Made by a program: the position numbers and the translations under genes. Shown here one piece after another: positions 50,215 to 59,456 of a DNA stretch of 64,000 nucleotides; position 1 is the first letter of the stretch, and every line of letters starts with the position of its first letter. The DNA comes from DATBJJ01 sp036556425 (GTDB lineage: Bacteria; Acidobacteriota; Vicinamibacteria; Vicinamibacterales; 2-12-FULL-66-21). The notes below the pieces were generated by a model that worked only from the letters and a program-made list of their open reading frames with translations, had not been told where the DNA came from and searched no databases. The stretch covers positions 6,285-70,284 of the forward strand of contig DATBJJ010000031.1 in the NCBI GenBank assembly GCA_036556425.1, given 5' to 3'.

Positions 50215-50220
50215 TAGGCT
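50215..50220 (+). promoter_or_regulatory. -10 box of a putative leaderless promoter
   Basis: TAGGCT, 6 bases before the ATG at 50227, with no ribosome-binding site. Confidence 0.3.
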
Positions 50221-50226
50221 CTTGAG

Positions 50227-51258
50227 ATGCCGTCCGCTCCGGAACTTCAACACCGCGCGATCGAGTACGCCAAAGCCGGCGACTTCGGTCCGCAGGCCCT
50301 CGCGACCAATCTCGAGCTTGCGCGGCTCGCGCCGACCAACGAAGGCGCGCTGACGCGCCTCTCGCGGTGCTACATGGAAGGCGGCCAGCTCGACGAAGCC
50401 ACCGCGACGCTGGACGCCGTCCTCCAACTGAATCCGCTGAACACGATCGCTCGCAGTCTTCAAGTAGAAGTGACGCGCCGGCGCGCCGTGTACGCGCCCG
50501 CCGTGAGGCGGACGCGATCGAGCGAGGCCAGGCCGAAGCGATCGGAGCCGCGGAGCCCGATCGGGCTCGGCGGTTTCGGCCGCGCGGAGTTCGCCACGCT
50601 CGGCCAACTCGCGCCGGAGGCGGCGCTCGAGGCGTTGAACGCGCGCGTGGAGCCGCTGCTGATGGCGCTGAACGATCGCCCGTTCGCCTCGAGAGCGGTC
50701 GAGGCGCGCAATCGCGCGGGGCTCGCGGGCGCGCGGCTCTTCCGGCGCAACACGCTGCACGCCGGCGGCGCAGGTCATCTCTATGCGTTTCATCAGGGCG
50801 GCCGCTTCGAGCCGCAGCTGAACGTAGGATTCTTCTCGAAGACGCCGTGGGGCCGCGATGCGATCGGCGCCGGGATCGGCTTCAACCTCGCGCCGAAGAG
50901 CGACGATCCCTCGGACCGCGCCGGCCGCGAGCGCGCGCTCGCGGCCTTCGCGCGATTTCAACATCTCGCGTCGTCCGCGTGGCGCAGCTTCCTCCAACAG
51001 TGGATGTCGGCGAACGCCGGCTTCGTGCAGCTCGGACACACGCCGCCGTCGACCGATCTGATGCCGGCCGACGCGCTTGCGACGGTCATCAATCTTCAGA
51101 ACGCCGCGGAGATGGAGTGGATCTTCTTCGGCCGATGGCTGTTTCTCGATCGCGCCGGCGACGCCGACCTGATGGCGGACGGCAAGCGTTTGCTGGTGTG
51201 GACCGAATCCAGCTTTACCGATCTGCTTCCGGTTTGGACCAATCTTTATCGAGCTTGA
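50227..51258 (+). CDS. TPR protein with an unrecognised C-terminal domain
   Basis: 343 residues. The first ~85 residues form about two tetratricopeptide repeats (EYAKAGDFGPQALATNLELA, LSRCYMEGGQLDEATATLDA). After a basic linker (RRTRSSEARPKRSEPRSPIG) comes a ~230-residue domain with FRRNTLHAGGAGHLYAFHQG, NVGFFSKTPWGRDAIGAGIG and WIFFGRWLFLDRAGDADLMA. These segments resemble a nuclease- or restriction-related fold seen in some McrBC-type accessory proteins, but this is only an impression. No signal peptide, so cytoplasmic. It is isolated from its neighbours by repeats. Confidence 0.65.
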   Translation: MPSAPELQHRAIEYAKAGDFGPQALATNLELARLAPTNEGALTRLSRCYMEGGQLDEATATLDAVLQLNPLNTIARSLQVEVTRRRAVYAPAVRRTRSSEARPKRSEPRSPIGLGGFGRAEFATLGQLAPEAALEALNARVEPLLMALNDRPFASRAVEARNRAGLAGARLFRRNTLHAGGAGHLYAFHQGGRFEPQLNVGFFSKTPWGRDAIGAGIGFNLAPKSDDPSDRAGRERALAAFARFQHLASSAWRSFLQQWMSANAGFVQLGHTPPSTDLMPADALATVINLQNAAEMEWIFFGRWLFLDRAGDADLMADGKRLLVWTESSFTDLLPVWTNLYRA

Positions 51259-51290
51259 GGGGGTTCCGGGGTTCCAGGGTTCCGGGAACA
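51259..51290. repeat. 8-bp tandem repeat (GTTCCGGG/GTTCCAGG)
   Basis: GTTCCGGG, GTTCCAGG, GTTCCGGG and AAC follow the TPR gene stop. It is similar in style to the heptamer repeats of the window and fills the convergent gap. Confidence 0.65.
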
Positions 51291-51291
51291 G

Positions 51292-53061
51292 CTATCGCTT
51301 GGAAAACTGCGTCATGACCGCCTGCTTCAACAGCTCGGGCGGCAATAGCCCTTGCGCGAGCACGAAGTCGTGGAAGTCTTTCGCGTTGAACTTGCCGCCC
51401 ATCGCGCGCTCGACCTCGGGCCGCAGCTCCCTCAGTTGCGTGTAGCCGTAGAAGTATGACGTCGCCTGCGCGGGCGATCGAAACATGTAGCGCTCGACTT
51501 CGGATTCCGTCATCCCCTCCGACAGCACCACATCGTCGCGCAGGATCTTGCGCGCCTCGTCCGGCGTGACGCGGCCCATGTGCAGCTCCGGATCGAGAAA
51601 CGCGCGCGCCGCGCGCATGAGACGGAACTGCAGCGAGACGAGCTGACCATCGGGCGGCATGTAGGGCAGCATCATCCATTCCGCGTACAGTCCCCAGCCT
51701 TCGACGTTCGTGCTGTTGAACGCGAACAGCGCGCGAGCGATCGACACGCCGCCCTCGATGATCTTCGCGAACTGCATCTCGTGGCCGGGACGCGCCTCGT
51801 GCGCGGTGAGCGTCCACGACGCGGCCTGGTACGTGAAGTCGTCGAGCTGTTGCGCCGCTGCTTTGCTGCCCGGCGCGGCGGGCACGTTCAATGGCAGGAT
51901 GAACTCGCCCATCTCGCCCGTGTTGCCGAGCAGTCGCGGAGGACGCATGTTCGGCGCGGGCGTTTGCGCGGCTTCGGCGTCGGTCGCAATCCGGATGCGC
52001 GCGTCGCGCTGCGGCAGCGTGACGAGATTCTCCCGCCGGATGATCGCTTCGATCTCCGTCAGACGGCTGCGATAGTGCGGCAGAATCGCGTCGCCGACGA
52101 GCTGTTCTTTCTTGAGCGCACGGATCACCTCGCGATAATCCGCGCTCGCCAGACCGCGGGCTTTCGCCACGGCCGGCGCGAGCTTCTGCATTTCGGCCTG
52201 AATCTCCTTGAAGGACTCGCGCGCCATCTTCGTCAGCGCGTCCGGCGTGATGCCGACGCCGACCTGTTCCAGCGCGAGCGCATACAGATCCGGCGGCAGC
52301 CGGAAGTCCGCGCGCGATCGCGGAAGGATCTCCGTCCGCACGAATTGCTCGTACTCCGAGAGCTGTTGCTTCAACGTTGCGAACGGCTCGCGCCACCCTT
52401 CGAGCTTGAACTGCTCGAACAGCTGCTCGATGCCCTGCATCAGGATCGGACCGTTGGCGAGATCGCGCTCGACCTGCTGCCTGGCCGGACCGAGCAGCGT
52501 CGCGTCTTTCATGCGCTCGCGCGTGAGCTGCATCGCTTGCGTCGTGATTGGAGGTATCCCCAAGACGCCGCCGGTGTACTTCCGCAGCCGGACGACGGCC
52601 GCAGGCCGCCGCTCGGCGGACACCTGCGGATCGAGAAGGGCTCGCAGCCCGCCGAACACGAGGCCGGTCACGTTCGCGTACGGCAGCTGACGCTTGAGCG
52701 ACAATTCCGACGCGCGCAGATTGTTCTGCGCCGAGCGGATCAGAATCTCCAGATCCTGCCGGACCGGCGGATCCTTTTCGATCTTCAGCAGCTCCTGCAG
52801 CTTCGCGAGCGCGGCTTGCGTCGCCTCACGTCCCTCTTTGATTCGCTCGATCGAGATCCTGGTGACTTCGTTGTCCAGACCGGAGACGCCGAACTGGCCC
52901 GCACCTTCGGGCGCGAATTTCGCGAACACGTCGAGCAGGAGCTGCGCGTGCGTGTTGCTCGTCGCGACCCACGCGCGCGGATCCTGCGCCGAGGCGCGCT
53001 CCGCGCCGCTCGAGCCGATCGAAAGAAGAAGGAATGTGAGAGCGAACGTGCGGAGGCGCAT
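51292..53061 (-). CDS. Exported DUF885 protein (putative metallopeptidase)
   Basis: 589 residues. The signal peptide is MRLRTFALTFLLLSIGSSGA, ending before the ASAQ boundary. DUF885 is marked by TAHEARPGHEMQF (the HExxPGH motif, where His and Glu bind zinc) and by NVEGWGLYAEWMM. It resembles the zinc carboxypeptidase-like DUF885/PF05960 group of large secreted proteins. Helical throughout, with repeats of RxxLL type around 60-150. It is convergent with the TPR gene; the next gene downstream in its direction is separated only by repeats. Confidence 0.9.
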   Translation of the reverse strand: MRLRTFALTFLLLSIGSSGAERASAQDPRAWVATSNTHAQLLLDVFAKFAPEGAGQFGVSGLDNEVTRISIERIKEGREATQAALAKLQELLKIEKDPPVRQDLEILIRSAQNNLRASELSLKRQLPYANVTGLVFGGLRALLDPQVSAERRPAAVVRLRKYTGGVLGIPPITTQAMQLTRERMKDATLLGPARQQVERDLANGPILMQGIEQLFEQFKLEGWREPFATLKQQLSEYEQFVRTEILPRSRADFRLPPDLYALALEQVGVGITPDALTKMARESFKEIQAEMQKLAPAVAKARGLASADYREVIRALKKEQLVGDAILPHYRSRLTEIEAIIRRENLVTLPQRDARIRIATDAEAAQTPAPNMRPPRLLGNTGEMGEFILPLNVPAAPGSKAAAQQLDDFTYQAASWTLTAHEARPGHEMQFAKIIEGGVSIARALFAFNSTNVEGWGLYAEWMMLPYMPPDGQLVSLQFRLMRAARAFLDPELHMGRVTPDEARKILRDDVVLSEGMTESEVERYMFRSPAQATSYFYGYTQLRELRPEVERAMGGKFNAKDFHDFVLAQGLLPPELLKQAVMTQFSKR

Positions 53062-53076
53062 GGATGTCGGATTCGA

Positions 53077-53106
53077 GGTTCAGGGTTCAACGGGGAACCC
53101 TGAACC
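53077..53106. repeat. Inverted GGTTCAGGGTTC repeat (heptamer family)
   Basis: GGTTCAGGGTTC (53077-53088) and GAACCCTGAACC (53095-53106) are perfect complements around a 6-base loop. The heptamer GTTCAGG is the complement of the CTGAACC heptamer at 41688. It can act as a terminator between the two genes. Confidence 0.8.
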
Positions 53107-53114
53107 CCGATTGG

Positions 53115-53810
53115 CTACTTCCCGAGCGCGAGGCCCGTGACGCTCACGTTGACGTTGTGGCTCACGCGGATGCCGTAGACGCCGTCGGTCGATTCGAGCT
53201 TGTCGGCTCCGACGACTTCCGCCTTGTCGAGGCTCGCCACCGTCTGTCCGTTGACGACGCAGTCGGCCTTGTTGCCTTTGACGACCCAGCCGACTTCGTT
53301 CGTCGCGCTGCCGTCGGCGCCCGCCTTGTTGACGGCGGCGTGCGGCGTTCGCTTGCTGACTTGACCCACGCCGTTGCCGCCCGCGATGAACTGGCGAATC
53401 AGGTACGTGCCGTCGCCGTAGACGACGCAGTACATCAGATTCGGCTTGTCCGTATCGAGGTTCTTGCCGCCGATGAAGATGCCGTAGGAATGCGGATGAT
53501 CCGCGGTCGTCTTGCCTTCCTTGAACGTGGCCTTGACCGAGTAGTCACCCTTCGCGGTGTTCGAGGGATTCCAGTAAACCGCCGCCGGGCCGACGGCCAT
53601 GTTGATCGTCGATCCTTCCTGCGTGAACTTCGAGTCCGCGACGGACAGCCCCTTCTTGGCCGCGCCGGGATCCACTCGGCCTTGCCATCCCTTGACGCTG
53701 ATGCCGCCGCCGGCGACCTTCCGATCCGCGTCCTGATCGGGCGCGCCGTGCAGGACCGGAACGAGCAGGGCCACCGCGATCGCGCATGCTGAGGCGTGGA
53801 CTAGACGCAT
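53115..53810 (-). CDS. Secreted protein resembling DUF1080/concanavalin-type domains
   Basis: 231 residues from the ATG at 53810, with AAAGGAGA 7 bases upstream; the upstream frame has no signal peptide. MRLVHASACAIAVALLVPVL is the signal sequence. The mature part is a beta-sandwich: GYSVKATFKEGK-like strands, SYGIFIGGKNLD and VYGDGTYLIRQFIAGGNG, then VVKGNKADCVVNGQTVASLD with a final GIRVSHNVNVSVTGLALG. The pattern matches family-16-like (DUF1080) domains found in secreted Acidobacteriota proteins. Binding or hydrolysis of a glycan is possible but not shown by catalytic residues. Confidence 0.75.
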   Translation of the reverse strand: MRLVHASACAIAVALLVPVLHGAPDQDADRKVAGGGISVKGWQGRVDPGAAKKGLSVADSKFTQEGSTINMAVGPAAVYWNPSNTAKGDYSVKATFKEGKTTADHPHSYGIFIGGKNLDTDKPNLMYCVVYGDGTYLIRQFIAGGNGVGQVSKRTPHAAVNKAGADGSATNEVGWVVKGNKADCVVNGQTVASLDKAEVVGADKLESTDGVYGIRVSHNVNVSVTGLALGK

Positions 53811-53911
53811 AACGAAATCTCCTTTGATCAAATCCTCTGATCGAAACGTAAACCGTGAATATACCTTCAGTCGAGGCGTTTTCGTAGCCGGCAATCCAGG
53901 ATTCGGATTCA

Positions 53912-56605
53912 TCAGCGAGCCGCGCTGGCGAGGAGCGCGTTGAACAGGAGCTTGAACGTGCCGTGGGGCTGCGCGCGCTGGAGGATCTCAGGCCCGAAGA
54001 GGAGCACGCGTCCTTTCCCGACCCGCGCCTCGAGCGCGATCGCGCCGCCCGCCAGATACGACTGACCCCAAGCCCAGCCGCTCCGCAGCGGCGTTGCCGT
54101 GTCGAACCACGCGATGCGGCGGACGCCCGCTTGCTCCGCGCCCGGCGCGAGCGAAAACACAGGGCTGTTGTCGAAGAACACATCCGTCCGCTCGTTCATT
54201 CCCGCGGCAATCGGATGCGAGACGTCGACCCTGGCGGCAAGGACCGACCCCGGGACGAAATACTTGGCGCGCGGCAGCGGCGTTCCGTTTTCGACCAGGT
54301 GATCGGAAACGGGCAGCTTGAAGTATTGCGCGAGGCTCGCGGCAGATGCGCCGATCGCGACGATCGTGCCTCCCTGCTCGACGAACGCGCGAAGCGCAGG
54401 GATCGTGCGGTCGGCGGTGACGCGGCCCAGTTGCGGGCGATACTCGGCAGGCAGATCGGCCTCCGATGGCAACGCGCCGCCTCGTCCTCCGCGGCCGCCG
54501 CCCTGCGCCGACGGGATGCCTCCGTTGGGAAAGATCAGCGCGTCGTATTTCGCGTTCAGGCCGCCGGCGTCCAGCGCGGGCGCGTAAACGCGATCGAACG
54601 CGAACTCGAACTGCTCGAGAATCCATCGCGTCCAGCCCGATTCCATCGATCCGCCGTACTGATCCCAGAGGCCGATGCGCGGCTTCGCGAGCTTCAGCGC
54701 GGATGACGGCTTCGTGGCGACGGCGCGTGCGCTGACGCCAATCGATTTGGCGATCTCCTCGAGTCGTGCCCGCGTCCTCGCGCCCGCGACCACATGAAGC
54801 TCGGGGCCGAGATAGATCTCTTCGCCTGCGGCGAGCAGACGATTGACCGCGGTGACCGAATCGTTGACGCGCCGATCGAGAACGTACCCGGACGCATCGG
54901 CGGAGGTCGCCACCGTGCCGGCCGGCGGCTTCACGTTCCAATCCGTGACTCGCTCGAAGGGCCCTGTGAACGGTTCGAGCACGCGATCGAATTGCACGCC
55001 CATCTGATACGCGAGCGTCCACCCGGCGTTGTCGTACGGCGGCGTCGGCGGCGCGCCCGGATACGGAATCACGTTCGGATGATCCTGCGGCTCGAACATG
55101 TCGAGCACGTGCGGACGAAACGCCTGCGCCGCCATCACGACGAACGATCCCGCCGGGTATCGTTTTCCAGCGGCGTCGAACTCGCGCGTCGCGCGGAGCA
55201 CCGAGACGTTCACCTCTCGCAGCGCGTTCACGAACTTGATCGCGGTCGGGAAATCCGGCTGGTTCGACGGGATGATGAACCCCCGCGGATCGCGAAGCTC
55301 GGGCTTCCGGATCTCCGCCCAGAGCTCGGCGTCACGCTCGGGCGATCCGCCGCCGCGCCCTCTGCCGCCGCCCGATTTGTCCGCGATCGCTTGCAGCCTC
55401 GTCGGCGACGGCGTCCACGTATCCTGGCTTCCCCGCTCGATGGCGCGCTTGCCCATCACGTAGATGTTGTAGAGGAGATGCTCGCGGTTGCGCGCCGCGT
55501 AGTCGATGACCGCGCGGTTGAACGAGATCGAGTACTCGACCGATTGACGGAAGCGCCACGGCTGCGGCGCGATCGGATACGGCAGGTCGCGCGACGGGAT
55601 CTGACGCTGGATGACGAGCGGAACGCGCGACGGCGTCGGGCTGCCGATCGTCTCCGTCAGAATGGCGATGATGTTGTGGAAGTTGCCGGTGTTTCGAATG
55701 CCGCCGTTCCACCATCCGTCGTACGCGCCGCCCGCCGCCATCGTCGCGCCCGGCTTCCCCTCGGCCGCGAGGCGTTGATGCATGTGCGTGCCGAGCGCCT
55801 GCAGCCCGAGAATCAGCAGCGGATCGAGATTGAAGTTGTACGGATCGCGCTGCGGCGACGACCAGACGACAGTGCCTTCGGGCCCGCTCTGGTGATGGTT
55901 GTAGAGAATCTGCGGAAGCCAGTCGTGATAGAGGACGCGGTTGATGTTCTCGGTCTCCGCCTGCGTCGACGCGAAGAAGTCGCGGTTGTTGTCGTGGCCG
56001 ATGTACTTCTGGTAGAGGCGCGGCAGACCCGCGAGGCTGCGCTTCAGCGGGTCGGCGTTCCGCATGTACCAATCGGCGACGAGATCGTTGCCGTCCGGAT
56101 TCGCGTGCACGAAGAGCAGGATGCATTCGTCGAGGAAACGCAGCGTCTCCTCGTCCGTGCGGCTCACCATCTGATAGACCATTTCGCCGAGCTGCTGTGC
56201 GCCGAGCGTCTCGGTCGCGTGCAGTCCGCCGTCGATCCAGACGACGGCTCTGCCGGTCCGCGCGAGCGCGCGCGCCTCGGCGTCACTCACGCCGTCGGCG
56301 AGCGCGAGCCGGCGCGAGATGTCCCGGTACTTCGCGAGCTGCTTGTGATTGGCGGGCGAGGTCACGATCGCCATCAGATGCGGCCGGCCCTCGGCGGTCT
56401 TGCCGATCTCCTGCACGATCATCCGATCGGACTGCGCATCCAGCGCGCGCCAGTACTCCGCGATCTGCTTGTAGTTGGCGAGCTGATAGTCGTCGCCGAA
56501 GTTGAAGCCGAGGAACTCTTTCGGCGTCGTGATGCGCGGCTGCGCCGTCGGCGGCGCGATGACAGCAGCCGCCAGGACCGCGCAAACGAGGATCCTGCGA
56601 ATCAT
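53912..56605 (-). CDS. Secreted M14-family metallocarboxypeptidase
   Basis: 897 residues. The signal peptide is MIRRILVCAVLAAAVIAPPT. The carboxypeptidase domain (about 40-350) has the zinc-binding HATE motif (GGLHATETLG; His129 and Glu132) and the later His in YNHHQSGP, with AILTETIGSPTPS giving the probable catalytic Glu. The long C-terminal part (about 400-897) contains a GRGRGGG linker and a glutamine-amidotransferase-like region (PRIGLWDQYGGSMESGWTRW and ALIFPNGGIPSAQGGG). Large M14 proteins of this build are common in Acidobacteriota and act outside the cytoplasm. TATACT lies 8 bases upstream of the ATG. Confidence 0.9.
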   Translation of the reverse strand: MIRRILVCAVLAAAVIAPPTAQPRITTPKEFLGFNFGDDYQLANYKQIAEYWRALDAQSDRMIVQEIGKTAEGRPHLMAIVTSPANHKQLAKYRDISRRLALADGVSDAEARALARTGRAVVWIDGGLHATETLGAQQLGEMVYQMVSRTDEETLRFLDECILLFVHANPDGNDLVADWYMRNADPLKRSLAGLPRLYQKYIGHDNNRDFFASTQAETENINRVLYHDWLPQILYNHHQSGPEGTVVWSSPQRDPYNFNLDPLLILGLQALGTHMHQRLAAEGKPGATMAAGGAYDGWWNGGIRNTGNFHNIIAILTETIGSPTPSRVPLVIQRQIPSRDLPYPIAPQPWRFRQSVEYSISFNRAVIDYAARNREHLLYNIYVMGKRAIERGSQDTWTPSPTRLQAIADKSGGGRGRGGGSPERDAELWAEIRKPELRDPRGFIIPSNQPDFPTAIKFVNALREVNVSVLRATREFDAAGKRYPAGSFVVMAAQAFRPHVLDMFEPQDHPNVIPYPGAPPTPPYDNAGWTLAYQMGVQFDRVLEPFTGPFERVTDWNVKPPAGTVATSADASGYVLDRRVNDSVTAVNRLLAAGEEIYLGPELHVVAGARTRARLEEIAKSIGVSARAVATKPSSALKLAKPRIGLWDQYGGSMESGWTRWILEQFEFAFDRVYAPALDAGGLNAKYDALIFPNGGIPSAQGGGRGGRGGALPSEADLPAEYRPQLGRVTADRTIPALRAFVEQGGTIVAIGASAASLAQYFKLPVSDHLVENGTPLPRAKYFVPGSVLAARVDVSHPIAAGMNERTDVFFDNSPVFSLAPGAEQAGVRRIAWFDTATPLRSGWAWGQSYLAGGAIALEARVGKGRVLLFGPEILQRAQPHGTFKLLFNALLASAAR

Positions 56606-56613
56606 GAAGCGAG

Positions 56614-56619
56614 AGTATA
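56614..56619 (-). promoter_or_regulatory. -10 box of a putative leaderless promoter
   Basis: TATACT on the reverse strand, 8 bases before the ATG at 56605. It touches the heptamer repeat next to it. Confidence 0.45.
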
Positions 56620-56621
56620 GC

Positions 56622-56640
56622 GAACCTTGAACCGTGAACC
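56622..56640 (+). repeat. Short heptamer repeat (GAACCTT/GAACCGT/GAACC)
   Basis: Three in-register copies of the GAACCNT heptamer between the M14 and KBL-type genes, same family as 41688-41725. Confidence 0.7.
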
Positions 56641-56642
56641 AG

Positions 56643-57863
56643 TCAGGTTTTCGACAGCACGTCGAGGACTTCGTCGATGTCGGACTCGGTATGTGCCGCG
56701 TTGATCTGGAAGCGGATCGTCTCGTCGCCGCGCGGGACGACCGGGAAGGTCAAGCCGACGGCGAGAATGCCCCGATCGAACAGCGTCGAGACCATCGCGC
56801 GTACGCGATCCGTCTGACGGACGAGGAGCGGCACGACCGGATGCGGTCCCGGGATCGATTCGAAGCCGAGCGACGTCAGGCCGGCGCGGAACTGATCGGT
56901 GCGCGCTTTCAGGCGCGCGAGCCGCGTGCGTCCTTCCTCGCTGTCGGCGACGTCGACGGCGCGCAGCGCGGCGGCGGCATCGGCGGCGCCCAGCGGATTC
57001 GTGTAGATGTAGGTGTCCGCCTTCTGTCTCACGGCTTCGGTAAGGTCGGCGCTTCCCGCCACGAAGCCGCCGTTCACGCCGAAGGCCTTCCCGAACGTAC
57101 CGACGAAGATGTCGACCTTCGCGCCGCAGTGCTCTTCCGTGCCGCGGCCCGTCGGCCCGTATGCGCCGATCCCGTGCGAGTCGTCCATCACGGTGACGAC
57201 GCCGTCGCGGAATCGCCGCTCGTGCCGCGCCACGAGCGACGCGATCGCGTCGACGGGCGCGTTGTCGCCGCGCATGCTGAAGATCCCGTCGAAGATGACG
57301 ACGACGCGTCCGGTGGCGGCCGGAACCTGTTCCAGCTTGGCGGCGAGATCGGCGAGATCGTTGTGCTTGAAGATCGCGCGCTGCACGGACGGCACGTTCG
57401 CGATGCGCATCGCGCGGATGATGCAGTTGTGATTCAGCTCGTCGCCGATCCAGAACGTGTCGGGTCCGGCCAGCGTGATCGCGAGGCCGAGCACGCTCGT
57501 GTAAGCCGAATTGAAGATGCGCGCGGACGAGCGTCCGACGAACCGCGCGATGCGCGCCTCGAGCTCCGCGTGGGCGGCAAACGTGCCGTCGATGAACCGG
57601 ACGGCGCCGGGACCGGCGCCGAACGCATGCGACGCGGCATCCGCCGCGGCGAGCACGTCGGGATGGTTCGACAGCGACAGATAACTGTTGCTGTTCATCC
57701 GCAGGAACTCGCGATCGGCGCCGCGCAGCCGGTATCGCGGTCCGCGTCGTCCGCTCGCGGGAACGTACGCGACGATCACGCGCTCCGGCGGCTTCGCGCG
57801 GCCTTCGTCGGTCAGCTTCGCGACGTCGGCGCGAAGCGCCGCATCGAGTTTGTCGAGCGACAT
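56643..57863 (-). CDS. KBL/BioF-type PLP-dependent acyltransferase (alpha-oxoamine synthase)
   Basis: 406 residues. Fold-type I PLP enzyme of the alpha-oxoamine synthase group: NSNSYLSLSNHPDVLAAADA, GAVRFIDGTFAAHAELEARI, then DDSHGIGAYGPTGRGTEEHC with the PLP Asp, and VGTFGKAFGVNGGFVAGSAD with the Schiff-base Lys. These match glycine C-acetyltransferase and 8-amino-7-oxononanoate synthase. Which acyl-CoA and amino acid are used cannot be told. It would act in threonine degradation, biotin or lipid-precursor synthesis. No biotin or threonine dehydrogenase gene is nearby. Followed 10 bases upstream by the BI-1 gene in the same orientation. Confidence 0.88.
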   Translation of the reverse strand: MSLDKLDAALRADVAKLTDEGRAKPPERVIVAYVPASGRRGPRYRLRGADREFLRMNSNSYLSLSNHPDVLAAADAASHAFGAGPGAVRFIDGTFAAHAELEARIARFVGRSSARIFNSAYTSVLGLAITLAGPDTFWIGDELNHNCIIRAMRIANVPSVQRAIFKHNDLADLAAKLEQVPAATGRVVVIFDGIFSMRGDNAPVDAIASLVARHERRFRDGVVTVMDDSHGIGAYGPTGRGTEEHCGAKVDIFVGTFGKAFGVNGGFVAGSADLTEAVRQKADTYIYTNPLGAADAAAALRAVDVADSEEGRTRLARLKARTDQFRAGLTSLGFESIPGPHPVVPLLVRQTDRVRAMVSTLFDRGILAVGLTFPVVPRGDETIRFQINAAHTESDIDEVLDVLSKT

Positions 57864-57873
57864 GCGCGGAGGG

Positions 57874-58587
57874 TCAGTTCCTCCGGTTGCCGAGGAAGCG
57901 CAGGAGCATCAGGAACAGGTTGATGAAATCCAGGTAGAGCGCCAGGGCGCCGACGATCGCGTGCGATCCGATCTGGCCGGACGGCGTCGCGAGCGCCATC
58001 TGCTTCAGCCGCTGCGCGTCGTAGGCGGCGAGACCCGTGAACACGATGACGCCGATGAATCCGAGCACGAACTGGAACATGTCGTTCTGCCAGAAGATGC
58101 CGACGAACGACGCGAGCACGACGCCGACGAGTCCCATGAACAAGAACTGTCCCCATCCCGCAAGGCTCTTCGTCGTCGTGGTTCCATAGAGCGCGAGCGA
58201 CCCGAACATTCCCGAGCAGACGAGAAACGTCGTCGCGATCGACGCGCCCGTGTAGGCGAGGAGGATGAACGAGAACGTGACGCCTGTGAGCGCGGAGTAC
58301 GCGATGAAGAGCATCCCGGCCGTGCTCGCGGCCATTCGCTCAACGCGTACGGAGAGGACGAGCACGATTCCGAGCTGCGCGATCATCAAGCCCCAATAGG
58401 CCAGCGGATTCCGCGAGATCGCGATCACGAGTGACGGGGATTGCGCGACCGCATAGGCCACGACGGCGGTGATCGCCAGGCCGGCGAACATCCACCCGTA
58501 GACGCTCCGCAAGAAGAGCGTCACGCGCTCGTCGAGTGCGTATGGTGTCGTGAACGCGCGTTCGGGCGTAATCTCGTACTGCGGCAT
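57874..58587 (-). CDS. Bax inhibitor-1/YccA family membrane protein
   Basis: 237 residues from the ATG at 58587; AGGAG lies 6 bases upstream and the extension to 58656 lacks a site. Seven hydrophobic helices are visible, for example YGWMFAGLAITAVVAYAVAQ, YWGLMIAQLGIVLVLSV, MLFIAYSALTGVTFSFILLA and LGFIGVIVFTGLAAYDAQRL. The last is the conserved UPF0005 motif with the Asp pair. Bacterial BI-1 proteins are pH-sensitive channels or regulators in the inner membrane; the specific role is unknown. The KBL-type gene begins 10 bases after its stop, so they are probably co-transcribed. Confidence 0.92.
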   Translation of the reverse strand: MPQYEITPERAFTTPYALDERVTLFLRSVYGWMFAGLAITAVVAYAVAQSPSLVIAISRNPLAYWGLMIAQLGIVLVLSVRVERMAASTAGMLFIAYSALTGVTFSFILLAYTGASIATTFLVCSGMFGSLALYGTTTTKSLAGWGQFLFMGLVGVVLASFVGIFWQNDMFQFVLGFIGVIVFTGLAAYDAQRLKQMALATPSGQIGSHAIVGALALYLDFINLFLMLLRFLGNRRN

Positions 58588-58672
58588 GATTTGCTCCTGA
58601 CTTGGGATCGATTGGATGCTAACACGCCTGGCATAGTTCATGCTCGACGCGAGCAAGCGAGCGCCGGAGGGA

Positions 58673-58730
58673 AGCCCGCGCAGCGGGCCGCGAGCGCGCA
58701 GCGAGGGCGGGGATCAAAGGGGACCCGCCC
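58673..58730. other. GC-rich double hairpin upstream of rhomboid
   Basis: GCCCGC-GCA-GCGGGC (58673-58687) and GGGCGGG (58705-58711)/CCCGCCC (58724-58730) form two hairpins in the 100-base gap between the divergent BI-1 and rhomboid genes. One or both may be a terminator or an upstream regulatory element. No promoter is clear. Confidence 0.4.
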
Positions 58731-58757
58731 GAGCGAAGTCATAGATGGAGGCAGCTC

Positions 58758-59456
58758 ATGTTTCCAATCGGCGACGAGAACGTCAAAGGATCGGGCATCG
58801 CGTTCGTCACGATCGCGCTCGTGGCGATCAACGTCCTCGCCTTTCTGTTGGAAGTCACGCAACCCTCGGAGCACGCGCTGCAGGCGTTCATCCAGGCGTG
58901 GGGCGTCGTGCCGCGCGAGCTCACGTCGGGGCAGGATCTTCCGCCGGACATTCCGTATCCCATATGGAGCACGCTCCTGACATCGATGTTCCTCCACGGC
59001 GGCTGGGGCCATCTCGGCGGGAACATGCTGTTCCTCTGGATCTTCGGCGACAACATCGAGCATCGGCTCGGGCATCTCCGCTTCTTGATCTTCTATCTCG
59101 TCTGCGGGCTGGCCGCCGGACTCGCGCACGTGTTCACGAACCCCGGCTCGATGGTGCCGACCGTGGGAGCGTCTGGCGCGATCAGCGGCGTGCTCGGCGG
59201 TTATCTGCTGCTCTTTCCGCGCAACCGCGTGTACGTGATGACGTACGGCGGCGTGACCACCGTCCCGGCGGTGTTGATGTTGGGGCTCTGGATCCTGGTG
59301 CAGTTCGTCAACGGCGTGGGCAGCATCGCCAACACGCCGGAGACGGGAGGCGTCGCGTATCTCGCGCACATCGGCGGGTTCATCGCGGGCCTCGTGCTCG
59401 CGCCGCTCTTCGCCGCTGGACGCCGCAACGTGCCAGCGGTCGACGAGCGCTTCTGA
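58758..59456 (+). CDS. Rhomboid family intramembrane serine protease
   Basis: 232 residues. GGAGG lies 6 bases before the ATG. The rhomboid core has HGGWGHLGGNMLFLWIFGD (helix 2 HxxxN), GASGAISG with the nucleophile Ser139, and LAHIGGFIAG with His204, the other dyad residue. About six membrane helices. It cleaves transmembrane segments of substrate proteins in the inner membrane. No adjacent substrate is obvious. The C-terminal end is short and hydrophilic. The TerB-like gene is convergent, separated by one base. Confidence 0.94.
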   Translation: MFPIGDENVKGSGIAFVTIALVAINVLAFLLEVTQPSEHALQAFIQAWGVVPRELTSGQDLPPDIPYPIWSTLLTSMFLHGGWGHLGGNMLFLWIFGDNIEHRLGHLRFLIFYLVCGLAAGLAHVFTNPGSMVPTVGASGAISGVLGGYLLLFPRNRVYVMTYGGVTTVPAVLMLGLWILVQFVNGVGSIANTPETGGVAYLAHIGGFIAGLVLAPLFAAGRRNVPAVDERF